A stretch of DNA of 64,000 nucleotides, taken from assembly GCA_001485605.1 (NCBI GenBank), contig FAON01000009.1:168276-232275 (forward strand), read 5' to 3'. The stretch comes from Candidatus Kryptobacter tengchongensis. Lineage in GTDB: Bacteria; Bacteroidota; Ignavibacteria; Kryptoniales; Kryptoniaceae. Position numbers and translations under genes: made by a program. Below, piece after piece: positions 1 through 8,873 of the stretch. The stretch's first letter is position 1. Each line of letters starts with the position of its first letter. Below the pieces are notes generated by a model. The model ran no database searches. It saw nothing but the letters and a program-made list of their open reading frames with translations, and had not been told where the DNA came from.

Positions 1-1
1 T

Positions 2-52
2 CGTCTTCATGTTCAAAAAGCTATAATGTATGAGCTAATGAAAAATCAATGA
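2..52 (+). CDS. C-terminal end of an unidentified protein (partial)
   Basis: Frame 2 is open from the left window edge for 16 codons and ends in TGA, just before a strong hairpin. The visible residues (RLHVQKAIMYELMKNQ) are too few to identify a family. The only support for a gene is the open frame followed by a terminator-like hairpin, so this is tentative. Confidence 0.25.
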   Translation, partial: RLHVQKAIMYELMKNQ

Positions 53-60
53 ACAAATAA

Positions 61-81
61 GGGGCGTACAAAATACGCCCC
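61..81 (+). terminator. GC-rich hairpin between the upstream gene end and arcC
   Basis: GGGGCGTA and TACGCCCC form a perfect 8-bp stem around a CAAAA loop. It is followed by ACAATTT rather than a clean T-run, so it may be a weak intrinsic terminator or a transcript-end stabiliser. It sits 30 bases upstream of the carbamate kinase start. Confidence 0.5.
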
Positions 82-111
82 ACAATTTAAAAAATTAAAC
101 CATCGTTTTCT

Positions 112-1059
112 ATGCCCTCAAAAACAGCTTTGCTTGCAATCGGTGGAAACTCCCTCATCAGAGCTGGTCAAAGAGGTACTATAGAAGAGCAATTTGAGAA
201 TGCACAGAAAACAGCCGAATATATAGTAGAACTTATAAAAATGGGATTTAATCTCGTCATAACCCACGGAAATGGTCCGCAGGTCGGGGCTCAACTTATA
301 CGCTCCGAACTTGGCTCCGGACAAGTTTATTCAATGCCACTTGATGTATGTGTTGCATCAACTCAAGGTGAAATTGGATACATACTCCAGAATTCAATTC
401 AAAAAGTGCTTTGGGAAAAGGGTTTTAAAAACCCCGTAATTACAATTATAACTCAAGTTGTTGTAAATGAGGATGACCCTGCTTTTAAAAAACCCACAAA
501 ACCCGTTGGACCATTTTATACAAAAGAAGAAGCTCAGAAAAAAAGACAAATCGGTTGGGAAATAATTGAAGATGCTGGAAGAGGCTATCGCAGAGTTGTC
601 CCATCTCCAAAGCCTATTGATATAGTTGAAAAAGAAGCAATAAGACAATGTCTTAACGATGGGATGATAGTTATCGCTGTTGGTGGCGGTGGAATCCCAG
701 TGATTAAAAAAAATGGTAAATACATCGGAGTTGAAGCAGTTATTGATAAAGACAGGGCTTCAGCAGTACTGGCAAAATATCTTGAAGTTGATTATTTTAT
801 CATATCAACCGATACGGATAAAGTTTATTTAAACTACAAAAAACCTGAACAGAAAGCGCTTGATGTCATCTCTGTGGATGAAATCAAAAAATTTTATCTT
901 GAAGGGCATTTCCCACCAGGAAGTATGGGTCCAAAGATTGAAGCGGTGATTGACTTTATTGAAAATGGCGGAGAATGTGCAATTATAACATCTCCAGAAA
1001 ACTTAACTGAAGCAGTTTTTGGAAACGCTGGAACAAAAATAATAAAATCAAAAACCTAA
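112..1059 (+). CDS. arcC: Carbamate kinase
   Basis: Reversible transfer between ATP plus carbamate and ADP plus carbamoyl phosphate, in the cytosol. The protein is 315 residues, the normal family length. It shows the N-terminal LAIGGNSL glycine-rich loop, the ITHGNGPQVG substrate loop, the central AVGGGGIPV motif, and the late FPPGSMGPK segment typical of the amino acid kinase fold. The ATG at 112 gives a full-length N-terminus. The next gene, a carbamoyltransferase, starts 7 bases after its stop, so the two are probably cotranscribed and share carbamoyl phosphate. No arginine deiminase gene is in view, so whether the pair works in synthesis or breakdown is open. Confidence 0.93.
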   Translation: MPSKTALLAIGGNSLIRAGQRGTIEEQFENAQKTAEYIVELIKMGFNLVITHGNGPQVGAQLIRSELGSGQVYSMPLDVCVASTQGEIGYILQNSIQKVLWEKGFKNPVITIITQVVVNEDDPAFKKPTKPVGPFYTKEEAQKKRQIGWEIIEDAGRGYRRVVPSPKPIDIVEKEAIRQCLNDGMIVIAVGGGGIPVIKKNGKYIGVEAVIDKDRASAVLAKYLEVDYFIISTDTDKVYLNYKKPEQKALDVISVDEIKKFYLEGHFPPGSMGPKIEAVIDFIENGGECAIITSPENLTEAVFGNAGTKIIKSKT

Positions 1060-1066
1060 ATTAAAA

Positions 1067-1990
1067 ATGCCAAAATTACAGCATGTAATAGAAGCACAGC
1101 AATTCACACTTCCATTACTTCATGAGCTTTTTCAGACAGCAGATCAGATGGAAAAAATACTTGAACGTGGTGGAACGCTTGACTATCAAAATAAAATTAT
1201 GGCTTCGCTCTTCTACGCACCATCAACAAGGACGAGATTTTCTTTTGAATCGGCAATGTTCAGATTGGGTGGAAAGGTGATTTCAACAGAACAAGCACAT
1301 CTTTTCTCTTCTGTAATTGGAGGCGAGACGCTTGAGGATACAATAAGAGTTGTATCAAACTTTTGTGATGTGATTGTTTTAAGGCATACAGAAGTTGGAG
1401 CAGCAAAAAGAGCTTCACTTGTAGCTTCTGTTCCAGTTATCAACGCTGGCGATGGCAAGGGTGGGCAACATCCAACACAGGCATTACTTGACCTTTACAC
1501 AATTTATAAAGAGCTCGGTTATATTGATGGCTTGAAAATTGCATTTGTTGGAGATCTTGAACAAGGTCGCACTGTCAGATCCCTTGCTTATTTACTCGGC
1601 AAGTTTGAAAGAGTTATGATTTATTTCATCGCTCCTGACTTCCTTCAAATAAGAGAAGATATTCAAGACTATCTGACAAGGCACAACGTATGGTTTACAC
1701 TTGAAAGCGATTTAAATAAGGTTGTTTCAGAAGTTGATGTCATTTATGTCACACGGATTGAAAAAGAAAGATTTGGTGATAAAGTTGAAATCTATGATGA
1801 GACCGTGAGGAATTACTTTATTGATGGAAAACTTCTTTCAAAAATGAAACCTAAATCCATCATCATGCATCCATTGCCACGGTTAAATGAAATCTCGCCT
1901 GAGGTTGATGACGACCCAAGGGCTGTTTATTTTAAACAAACCAAAAACGGGCTATTGATAAGAATGGCTTTGCTGACCATGCTACTTTAA
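1067..1990 (+). CDS. pyrB: Aspartate carbamoyltransferase-like protein lacking the usual catalytic loop lysine
   Basis: Aspartate/ornithine carbamoyltransferase superfamily, 307 residues. The carbamoyl-phosphate site is present (PSTRTRFSFESA, residues about 52-63; HPTQALLDLYTI, about 136-147), as is the aspartate-domain HPLPR near residue 270. Overall similarity is closest to pyrimidine-pathway aspartate carbamoyltransferase. In the 80s loop, where related enzymes read SS-x-x-K-GET(L/S), this protein reads SSVIGGETL: the lysine equivalent to E. coli Lys84 is glycine. The gene follows carbamate kinase directly, which also fits a catabolic carbamoyltransferase. The family is certain; the substrate is less so. 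The symbol is provisional. Confidence 0.8.
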   Translation: MPKLQHVIEAQQFTLPLLHELFQTADQMEKILERGGTLDYQNKIMASLFYAPSTRTRFSFESAMFRLGGKVISTEQAHLFSSVIGGETLEDTIRVVSNFCDVIVLRHTEVGAAKRASLVASVPVINAGDGKGGQHPTQALLDLYTIYKELGYIDGLKIAFVGDLEQGRTVRSLAYLLGKFERVMIYFIAPDFLQIREDIQDYLTRHNVWFTLESDLNKVVSEVDVIYVTRIEKERFGDKVEIYDETVRNYFIDGKLLSKMKPKSIIMHPLPRLNEISPEVDDDPRAVYFKQTKNGLLIRMALLTMLL

Positions 1991-2036
1991 TCATATAAAC
2001 TTCATTTTCCCTACCCACATTTTGCCCTACTTCTTC

Positions 2037-2066
2037 TTGACAAATCCACTTGAAATTTTTTATCTT
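2037..2066 (+). promoter_or_regulatory. Sigma70-like promoter for the SDR/ilvB/ilvN genes
   Basis: TTGACA (2037-2042) and TATCTT (2061-2066) are separated by 18 bases, a near-consensus arrangement. They lie about 20 bases before the start codon at 2085, implying a short leader with no attenuator. Confidence 0.5.
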
Positions 2067-2084
2067 TAAATCAAAAAGGCAAAC

Positions 2085-2843
2085 ATGATTGATCTTAAAG
2101 GTCGTGTAGCACTCATCACAGGCGGTTCAAGAGGGATTGGTAGAGCAACTGCAATTTTATTTGCAAAAGCAAATGCCGATGTAGCGATAACATACCGTTC
2201 AAACGATAGCGCAGCAAATTTGGTTGTTGAAGAAATAAAAAACATGGGAAGAAAAGCAATTGCTCTCAAAGGTGATGTGAGCAAAAGTTCTGATGTAAAA
2301 ATGATAGTAAAGGAAGTTCTTAATTACTTTGGCAAAATTGATATACTTGTCAACAACGCAGGAATTTGGACATACGGCGCTATAGGAGAAATGCCCGAAG
2401 AAATATGGGATGAAACGATGAATGTTAATTTGAAAGGTGTTTATCTTATCACAAACGAAGTTGTGCCTATAATGAAAAAGCAAAGATGGGGTCGCATAAT
2501 AAACATATCTTCAACAGCTGGACAGCGTGGTGAGGCATTTCACTCACATTATGCAGCATCAAAAGGCGCTATCATTGCATTTACGAAATCACTTGCAGTT
2601 GAACTTGCAAAGTTCAACATACTTGTAAATTGCGTTGCTCCAGGATGGGTTAATACTGATATGTGCGCTGAAGTTTTCAAAGATCCCGCCTTTGTTGAAC
2701 AAGTCAAAAGCACGATACCACTTGGAAGAATACCTGAACCAGAAGAAATTGCAGGTCCAATCCTCTTCCTCGCTTCAGACCTTGCTAACTGGATAACTGG
2801 AGCAACTATAAGCGTCAATGGTGGTTCGGTATTATGCGGGTAA
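2085..2843 (+). CDS. Short-chain dehydrogenase/reductase, FabG-like
   Basis: Classical SDR of 252 residues, the usual length for 3-oxoacyl-ACP reductase. The NAD(P)-binding TGGSRGIGRA motif is at residues about 12-21, the NNAG structural motif about 89-92, and the catalytic serine of INISSTAG plus the YAASK tyrosine/lysine pair follow in mid-protein. The C-terminus carries the usual ITGATISVNGG stretch. It is the first gene after a promoter, and the acetolactate synthase large subunit starts 20 bases after its stop. FabG activity is the default reading, but many SDRs look alike and the substrate is not fixed by sequence; the neighbours hint at branched-chain or acetoin-type chemistry. Confidence 0.85.
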   Translation: MIDLKGRVALITGGSRGIGRATAILFAKANADVAITYRSNDSAANLVVEEIKNMGRKAIALKGDVSKSSDVKMIVKEVLNYFGKIDILVNNAGIWTYGAIGEMPEEIWDETMNVNLKGVYLITNEVVPIMKKQRWGRIINISSTAGQRGEAFHSHYAASKGAIIAFTKSLAVELAKFNILVNCVAPGWVNTDMCAEVFKDPAFVEQVKSTIPLGRIPEPEEIAGPILFLASDLANWITGATISVNGGSVLCG

Positions 2844-2863
2844 AAATTAAGTGAATTTAAAAG

Positions 2864-4585
2864 ATGGAAAAATCAAAACATAACCCTAACAAAGATTTTT
2901 ACGGTAAAAATTTATCCGGAATTGAAATCCTCGTTCGTTCGCTTATTGAGGAAAATGTTGAAGTTGTTTTCGGTTGCCCAGGAAACGCAGTACTTGGCAT
3001 ATTTGATGCTTTGATGGACATTGCCGGAGATATAATTAAAATTATATTCACACGCCATGAAGCGGGCGCAATTTTATCTGCGAGTGGGTATGCAAGGGCA
3101 AGTGGAAAACCTGGGGTTGTAATTGTTTCATCAGGTCCTAGTGCTTCAAATCTTGTCACTGGTATAGCTGATGCAAATATGGATTCAATTCCACTTGTCA
3201 TTTTCACAGCACAAGTTCCAACAAAACTAATCGGGAACGAAACCTTTCAAGAAGTTGACATAGTCGGAATCACGCGACCAATTACCAAACATAATTTTCT
3301 GGTCATAAAAATAAATGAACTTGCAGAAACAATAAAATCCGCATTTTACATTGCAACTACAGGTAGACCTGGACCTGTATTGGTTGACCTTCCAAGAGAT
3401 GTGATGTCTGAAAAATTTACATTCGTGTATCCTGATACCGTTAATCTTCGTGGATATAACCCGGTATATTCAGCTCACACTGGACAAATTAGGAGAGCAG
3501 CTGAGATTATAAACAACTCATCAAAACCCGTGATAATTGCAGGTGGCGGCGTTATATCAAGTAATGCTTCTGGAGAATTGCGTGAGCTCGCAAGAAAGAT
3601 AAATTCTCCAGTTACAACGACACTGATGGGTCAAGGTGTTTATCCTGAAGATGACCCTTTATCCCTTGGAATGCTTGGAATGCATGGGACATGGTATGCA
3701 AATATGGCTGTTAATGAATCTGACTGTATCATTGCAATCGGTTCAAGGTTTGATGAAAGAACAACCGGTGATGTAAGCAAATTTGCTGTAAACGCAAAAA
3801 AAATTCATATTGATATTGACCCCGCTTCAATAAGTAAAAATGTTAAAGTTGATGTTCCAATTGTAGGAGATGTCAAAGACGCACTTAAAAAATTAATTCC
3901 GCTTGTCAAAAACTTAAACACAGAAGAATGGCTTCACCAAATCAAAAAATGGAAACAGGAACATCCCCTAAAATATGAACAGGGCAAAGAAATACGAGTT
4001 CAACATGTTATAGAAAAACTCCGTGAGCTAACAGGTGGAAATGCAGTTCTGGTTACGGATGTTGGACAATTTCAAATGTGGACAGCGCAGTTCTTTAAAT
4101 TTTTATATCCAAGGACTCATATAACAAGCGGTGGGCTTGGAACACTTGGATTTTCCCTCCCAGCATCAATCGGTGTTGCAAAAGCAATAAAAGATAGACC
4201 CGTGATTTCACTGAATGGGAATAGAGGAATTCAAATGAACATTCATGAACTTGCAACAATTTCAGCGTATAATCTTCCGATAAAAATTCTAATCTTTAAC
4301 GATGAACACATTGACATAACAAGACAATGGCAGGAACTTCACTGGAAGAAATCTTTTGATCAGATTTTAATTGATAAAGCAAGACCAAATTTCGCCAAAA
4401 TTGCAGAAGCGTATGGAATTCAATTCTTCCAGGTTGAATTAAGTTATGATGTTGAACCAGTTCTAAAAAAAGCGCTTGCGTTAAAAGATAAACCAATTAT
4501 GATTGAATTTAAAACCATTTATGAAGAAAATGTTTATCCGTACATCCCACCGGGTGGCTCGGTAAATGATATAATTGAACATTAA
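2864..4585 (+). CDS. ilvB: Acetolactate synthase large subunit-like TPP enzyme with altered metal-binding motif
   Basis: TPP-dependent enzyme of 573 residues, condensing 2-oxo acids in branched-chain amino acid synthesis if it is a true acetolactate synthase. The activating glutamate (RHEAGA), the N-terminal SSGPSASNLVTGIADA, the FQEVDIVGITRPITKHN segment and the late TSGGLGTLGFSLPA are all present. The TPP-Mg2+ motif is unusual: where relatives have GDG followed about 27 residues later by NN, this protein has NGNRG and FNDEH. The predicted metal ligands Asp and second Asn are thus exchanged to Asn and Asp. It is followed 22 bases later by the regulatory subunit gene, which supports the acetolactate synthase assignment, though activity may differ. 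Confidence 0.85.
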   Translation: MEKSKHNPNKDFYGKNLSGIEILVRSLIEENVEVVFGCPGNAVLGIFDALMDIAGDIIKIIFTRHEAGAILSASGYARASGKPGVVIVSSGPSASNLVTGIADANMDSIPLVIFTAQVPTKLIGNETFQEVDIVGITRPITKHNFLVIKINELAETIKSAFYIATTGRPGPVLVDLPRDVMSEKFTFVYPDTVNLRGYNPVYSAHTGQIRRAAEIINNSSKPVIIAGGGVISSNASGELRELARKINSPVTTTLMGQGVYPEDDPLSLGMLGMHGTWYANMAVNESDCIIAIGSRFDERTTGDVSKFAVNAKKIHIDIDPASISKNVKVDVPIVGDVKDALKKLIPLVKNLNTEEWLHQIKKWKQEHPLKYEQGKEIRVQHVIEKLRELTGGNAVLVTDVGQFQMWTAQFFKFLYPRTHITSGGLGTLGFSLPASIGVAKAIKDRPVISLNGNRGIQMNIHELATISAYNLPIKILIFNDEHIDITRQWQELHWKKSFDQILIDKARPNFAKIAEAYGIQFFQVELSYDVEPVLKKALALKDKPIMIEFKTIYEENVYPYIPPGGSVNDIIEH

Positions 4586-4607
4586 AAAATTCAGAGGTGG
4601 AAAATAA

Positions 4608-5168
4608 ATGAGACATACAATTTCAATACTCGTTGAAAACAAATTTGGAGTTCTCACCAGAATTGCGGGTCTTTTCAGCGCAAAAGGTTATAACATTGAA
4701 AGCATATCCGTCGGTCCAACAGAAGACCCAACTATTTCAAGAATGACAATCGTCACAAACGGAGATGACGATCAAATTGAACAAATAATAAAACAATTAA
4801 ATAAACTCATAGACATCTTAAAAGTCGTTGATTTGACAAATGAACCTTTCGTTGAAAGGGAACTTGCGTTAATCAAAGTAAAAGTTAATCATTACACGAG
4901 AAGTGATGTGATTGAAATATCTGATATATTTAGAGCGAAGGTGGTTGACATTGGACCGACAACATTAACTATTGAGGTGACGGGAAGAAGTGATAAAATC
5001 ACAGCAATGATCAATATGCTTGCTCCTTATGGGATTGTTGAACTTGCGAGAACTGGTGTGGTTGCGTTGAAAAGAGAATTCAAAGGTGAAGTTTACGATT
5101 CAAAAGAAATTAAAATCATAAAAAGAAAATCAAAACAAACCCAAAAGGACACGCAACAGAAAGGATAA
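4608..5168 (+). CDS. ilvN: Acetolactate synthase small (regulatory) subunit
   Basis: 186 residues. The N-terminal ACT domain is intact, from [20 protein letters not shown] through the [15 protein letters not shown] loop that in relatives carries the valine-binding site, and it is followed by the small-subunit C-terminal domain. A clear ribosome binding site (AGAGGTGG) precedes the ATG. It lies directly downstream of the large subunit and is probably cotranscribed, giving feedback control of that enzyme. The last 20 residues are lysine-rich and probably unstructured. It converges tail to tail with the UbiA gene, only 4 bases away. Confidence 0.92.
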   Translation: MRHTISILVENKFGVLTRIAGLFSAKGYNIESISVGPTEDPTISRMTIVTNGDDDQIEQIIKQLNKLIDILKVVDLTNEPFVERELALIKVKVNHYTRSDVIEISDIFRAKVVDIGPTTLTIEVTGRSDKITAMINMLAPYGIVELARTGVVALKREFKGEVYDSKEIKIIKRKSKQTQKDTQQKG

Positions 5169-5172
5169 AATT

Positions 5173-6042
5173 TCAAAATATGACTTCAAATGATGATGAG
5201 ACAAAATATATAGTGCTGACCAAACTGTTGATATTATTAAATGCAAAATTTACCTTTGATAAATCGTTCGGCTTAACTACTGTATGTTGATAGACCAAAA
5301 GAGCCCCGATCAAAATTAACCCCACTGTATAAGCCATGCCAAGATTGAGGAGAAATTTCAAAGAGGCAAAAGAGATAAAGGTTAAAAAATGAATCGCAAA
5401 TGAAATTTTCAATGCTTTTTTAATCCCAAATTTTTGCGGAATTGAATACAGCCCATGCTTTAGATCAAATTCATAATCCTGACATGCGTAAATTATATCT
5501 GAAGCCCCTATCCAAGTCATAACCCCAAAAGCGAGTATAACGGGCGGAAGGTCAAATCTACCAGCGATTGCAAGCCATGCCCCAACTGGTGCAAGTCCAA
5601 GCGATATCCCAAGGAAAAGATGTGAAAGCCATGTAAATCTTTTTGTAAAGGAGTAAAAAAATATAACAGCGAGCGCAACCGGGGAAAGATAAAAGCAAAG
5701 TTTATTAAGTTTGTAAGAAGCTAAAATAAAAATCAGTGAAAAAATCACTACAAAAATACTTGCCTCAAAAGTTGATATTTTCCCTGTTGGCAGCTCTCTT
5801 GATTTAGTTCTTGGATTCAAAGCATCAATTTTTTTATCCACAATTCTATTAAAGCCCATTGCCGAACTTCTTGCGCTCACCATTGCAACAAGAATCCAAA
5901 AAAGTTTCTCAGGTGTGACGCTATAGAAAAAAGATGAAAAAACCACACTTGAAAGGGCAAATGGGAGAGCAAAAAGAGTATGCGAGAACTTTATCATTCT
6001 TCCATAGCTTAGCACCTTTTCAATCAGCGCCCTCGGCTTCAT
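5173..6042 (-). CDS. UbiA-family prenyltransferase
   Basis: Integral membrane prenyltransferase that attaches a polyprenyl chain to an aromatic acceptor. The first aspartate-rich motif is NRIVDKKIDALNPRT; the second is the less regular DIIYACQDYEFDLKHG. About eight hydrophobic segments are visible. The protein most resembles the 4-hydroxybenzoate/futalosine-menaquinone (MqnP-like) branch, which suits a menaquinone-using organism, but the acceptor is inferred. The frame also allows a TTG start at 6069; I chose the ATG at 6042. Either way the start lies inside the 3' end of the upstream regulator gene, so translation is probably coupled. Confidence 0.85.
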   Translation of the reverse strand: MKPRALIEKVLSYGRMIKFSHTLFALPFALSSVVFSSFFYSVTPEKLFWILVAMVSARSSAMGFNRIVDKKIDALNPRTKSRELPTGKISTFEASIFVVIFSLIFILASYKLNKLCFYLSPVALAVIFFYSFTKRFTWLSHLFLGISLGLAPVGAWLAIAGRFDLPPVILAFGVMTWIGASDIIYACQDYEFDLKHGLYSIPQKFGIKKALKISFAIHFLTFISFASLKFLLNLGMAYTVGLILIGALLVYQHTVVKPNDLSKVNFAFNNINSLVSTIYFVSSSFEVIF

Positions 6043-7441
6043 CTTTAGGTGAATCTTCAGGTTCTTCAAGTTGATATTCTTCTATTTTTCTATAAAGTGT
6101 GCGTCTGTCAATCCCAAGGATTTTCGCTGCGTTTGACTTGTGCCATCCCGTTTCGCGAAGCACTTTCAAAATATATCTTTTCTCCAACTCCTCAAGCGTT
6201 ATCCTTTCGCCAAGCGTGAGTTCCTCAACTATATTTTCAACTTTACATACCCTTATGTGCTCTGGAAGATGCTCAACTTTTATTTCATCGCTCGTTGAAA
6301 GAACAACGAGTCGTTCAATTAAATTCTCAAGTTCTCTGACATTCCCTGGCCAAGAATATCTCATCAAGCATGCAAGTGCTTCTCGTGAAATTCTTATATT
6401 TGGTCTTCCCGCTTCCTCACCATATTTTTTCAGAAAATATTCAACTAAAAGCGGTATATCTTCAACTCTTTCTCTTAACTCCGGAAGGTAAATTGGTATA
6501 ACATTCAATCTATAAAACAAGTCCTCACGGAATGTTCCCTCTTTAACTGCTTTCTCAAGGTCTTTATGCGTTGCAGCTATTACTCTGACATCAACTTTTT
6601 TAGGTTTATCACTTCCGACAGCCCTTATTTCTTTTTCTTCAAGAACTCTTAAAAGTTTTGCTTGCATTGCAAGTGACATATCTCCAACTTCATCAAGGAA
6701 AATTGTCCCTCCGTTAGCTTCTTCAAAAAGTCCTTTCCTTGAACTTATTGCTCCGGTAAACGCCCCTTTTTCATGCCCAAAAAGTTCCGATTCAAGCAAA
6801 CTTTCAGGAATGGCGCTACAATTTACAGCTATAAATGGCTTATCTTTTCTGGGACTATTATAATGGATTGCCTTTGCGACGAGTTCTTTCCCTGTACCAC
6901 TTTTCCCGTAGATTATTACATTGCTATTCGTGTTAGCAACTTGCTTTATAAGTTGAAAAACTTTTTGCATTTGAGGGCTTTTTCCAATGATGTTTCCAAA
7001 CGAATATCTTTGTTGAACTTCCCTTCTTAAAAACTCAACCTCTTTTTTCAATGAAATTTGTTCTGCAGCTCGGTCAACGATCAAAACAAATTCTTCCATA
7101 TTAAACGGTTTTATAATGTAATCATAAGCACCAAGTTTCATTGACTCAACAGCAGAGCTTACAGTAGCAAATGCTGTTATCATAATTACAATAGTGTCAG
7201 GAGAAATTGATTTTATCTGTTTTAAAATCTCAAGTCCGTTCATTTCGGGCATATTTATATCAGTCACAACAATATCAAAACCATTCAGTGTAAATTTCTC
7301 AAGTGCTTCTGTCGGTTTGGGTGATGTTTCTACAGTATATCCACGCCTTGAGAGAACTTTCTTCAAAAGTTCAAGCATTTTAACATCATCATCAATGACG
7401 AGAACTTTAATATTATACGCCTTTTGGTTCTCCTCCATCAT
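6020..7441 (-). CDS. Sigma54-dependent two-component response regulator (NtrC/AtoC type)
   Basis: 473 residues in the order receiver, AAA+, DNA-binding. The receiver has the acidic pocket IDDD and the phosphoacceptor Asp61 in VVTDINMPEMNG. The AAA+ domain has Walker A GKSGTGKE, the sigma54-contacting GAFTGA loop and Walker B GTIFLDEVGDM. The C-terminus is a Fis-type helix-turn-helix (AAKILGIDRRTLYRKI). It overlaps the end of the sensor kinase gene by 29 bases, and its own 3' end overlaps UbiA. It should activate sigma54 promoters after phosphorylation by the adjacent kinase; target genes and signal are not evident. Confidence 0.95.
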   Translation of the reverse strand: MMEENQKAYNIKVLVIDDDVKMLELLKKVLSRRGYTVETSPKPTEALEKFTLNGFDIVVTDINMPEMNGLEILKQIKSISPDTIVIMITAFATVSSAVESMKLGAYDYIIKPFNMEEFVLIVDRAAEQISLKKEVEFLRREVQQRYSFGNIIGKSPQMQKVFQLIKQVANTNSNVIIYGKSGTGKELVAKAIHYNSPRKDKPFIAVNCSAIPESLLESELFGHEKGAFTGAISSRKGLFEEANGGTIFLDEVGDMSLAMQAKLLRVLEEKEIRAVGSDKPKKVDVRVIAATHKDLEKAVKEGTFREDLFYRLNVIPIYLPELRERVEDIPLLVEYFLKKYGEEAGRPNIRISREALACLMRYSWPGNVRELENLIERLVVLSTSDEIKVEHLPEHIRVCKVENIVEELTLGERITLEELEKRYILKVLRETGWHKSNAAKILGIDRRTLYRKIEEYQLEEPEDSPKDEAEGAD

Positions 7442-8690
7442 CTTCTTTATCCTCCTTTTTTATGTATGTTGGGAACTTAACAGTAAATACTGTTCCCTTC
7501 CCGGGTGTGCTTTCAACTTCAATTTTACCGTTATGTTCATCAATTATTCTTTTACTTACTGCAAGTCCAAGCCCTGTGCCTTTTCCAGCCTCTTTAGTTG
7601 TGAAAAACGGCTCAAAAATTTTGTGTATATGCTCTGGTAAAATCCCAACACCGTTATCCCTGAATTTTATATTCACATAACCATCCTTTGCAAATGTTTC
7701 AATTTCTATCACTCCGTTTTGATTTATAGCCTGGATCGCATTCACAATTATGTTTAAAAAAACTTGATGAATTTGAGAACAGTCCGCATATATACTTGGA
7801 ATGTCCTCGCTGAATTTCAAGTTCAACTTTATATTTGACTTTTCAAATTGATGCTTTAAAAGTTCAACCACATGATGAAGTTCATTATTTACATTGACTT
7901 TGGTATAATTTGGTTTTCTTGGTCTTGCAAACTCAAGAAGCTGTTTTATAAGGTTTGCAATTCTTTCCGCTTGCGATATTATTGTTTCAAGTTCCTCTTT
8001 ATATGGATTGTTTTCGCCCATTTCCATCATTATATACTCCGCATTTCCTGAGATTACATTAAGAGGCGTTCCTATTTCATGGGCAATTCCTGCAGCTATT
8101 TGACCAATAAGCGCAAGTTTATCTGAATGTTGTATTTGCTTTTCAAGCTCTTTAATTTGTGTCACATCTTTAACGATAGCTATGCTTCCAAGAACTTCTC
8201 CGTTCTCATCTTTTATCAAGCTTCTGGATAAATTAACGATGATCCTCCTCCCGTCCTTTCTGATACGCTCGGTTTCATAATTTTCAATATAACCTTTCCG
8301 TAGGGTTTCTTCAAATAGCCACTGTAATTCACCTTTTTCCTTAAGTTCAGATGGTACGATAGGGTCAACTGTTTTGCCAAGCATTTCATCTGCGGTGTAT
8401 CCAAAAATTCTCTCAGCACCCTTGTTCCAGAAGAAAATTTTATAGTCATTATCAAGCGCAATCACAGCATCGGAATAATTTTGTATAATTGAATGAACAA
8501 GCCTTTCATGGACAGAGCGACCCTTTTTGGCAAGATCAATTACATGATGAATATATTTGATTAAAATTTGATGAATTTTTTCAATGTCTTCTTGCCTTAT
8601 AGACGAAAAATTCGCGGACAATTCCTCCCGTAGCAGGTTATCTATCTCGCCAAGAAGTTCGTCAAGTTTGCTAAGAATTCTTCTTTCCAT
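7413..8690 (-). CDS. PAS-domain sensor histidine kinase, partner of the sigma54 activator
   Basis: 425 residues with no membrane segments, so it is probably a cytosolic sensor. An N-terminal helical part is followed by a PAS domain (about residues 65-180, with FGYTADEMLGK), a HisKA dimerisation helix with the predicted phosphorylated His204 in GIAHEIGTPLN, and a HATPase with FRDNGVGI, FFTTKEAGKGTGLGL and the final glycine-rich loop. The response regulator starts within its 3' end, so the two form one transcription unit. It is transcribed divergently from exbB. The ligand is unknown. Confidence 0.93.
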   Translation of the reverse strand: MERRILSKLDELLGEIDNLLREELSANFSSIRQEDIEKIHQILIKYIHHVIDLAKKGRSVHERLVHSIIQNYSDAVIALDNDYKIFFWNKGAERIFGYTADEMLGKTVDPIVPSELKEKGELQWLFEETLRKGYIENYETERIRKDGRRIIVNLSRSLIKDENGEVLGSIAIVKDVTQIKELEKQIQHSDKLALIGQIAAGIAHEIGTPLNVISGNAEYIMMEMGENNPYKEELETIISQAERIANLIKQLLEFARPRKPNYTKVNVNNELHHVVELLKHQFEKSNIKLNLKFSEDIPSIYADCSQIHQVFLNIIVNAIQAINQNGVIEIETFAKDGYVNIKFRDNGVGILPEHIHKIFEPFFTTKEAGKGTGLGLAVSKRIIDEHNGKIEVESTPGKGTVFTVKFPTYIKKEDKEDDGGEPKGV

Positions 8691-8873
8691 TCCAAGATGA
8701 ATTTTAAATTTTTCGTTTTAAAATTACGAACAAGATGAATAAAAATCAATTTTAAAAAATCACCCCAATTTAAGCAAACGGCTATTTTTATGCTTGATTT
8801 TCTCAAATTTATTTATTATTATTTGCACAAGTGTATTATCTTAAACAAAAACTAAAACTTTGGAGGTTAAAAT

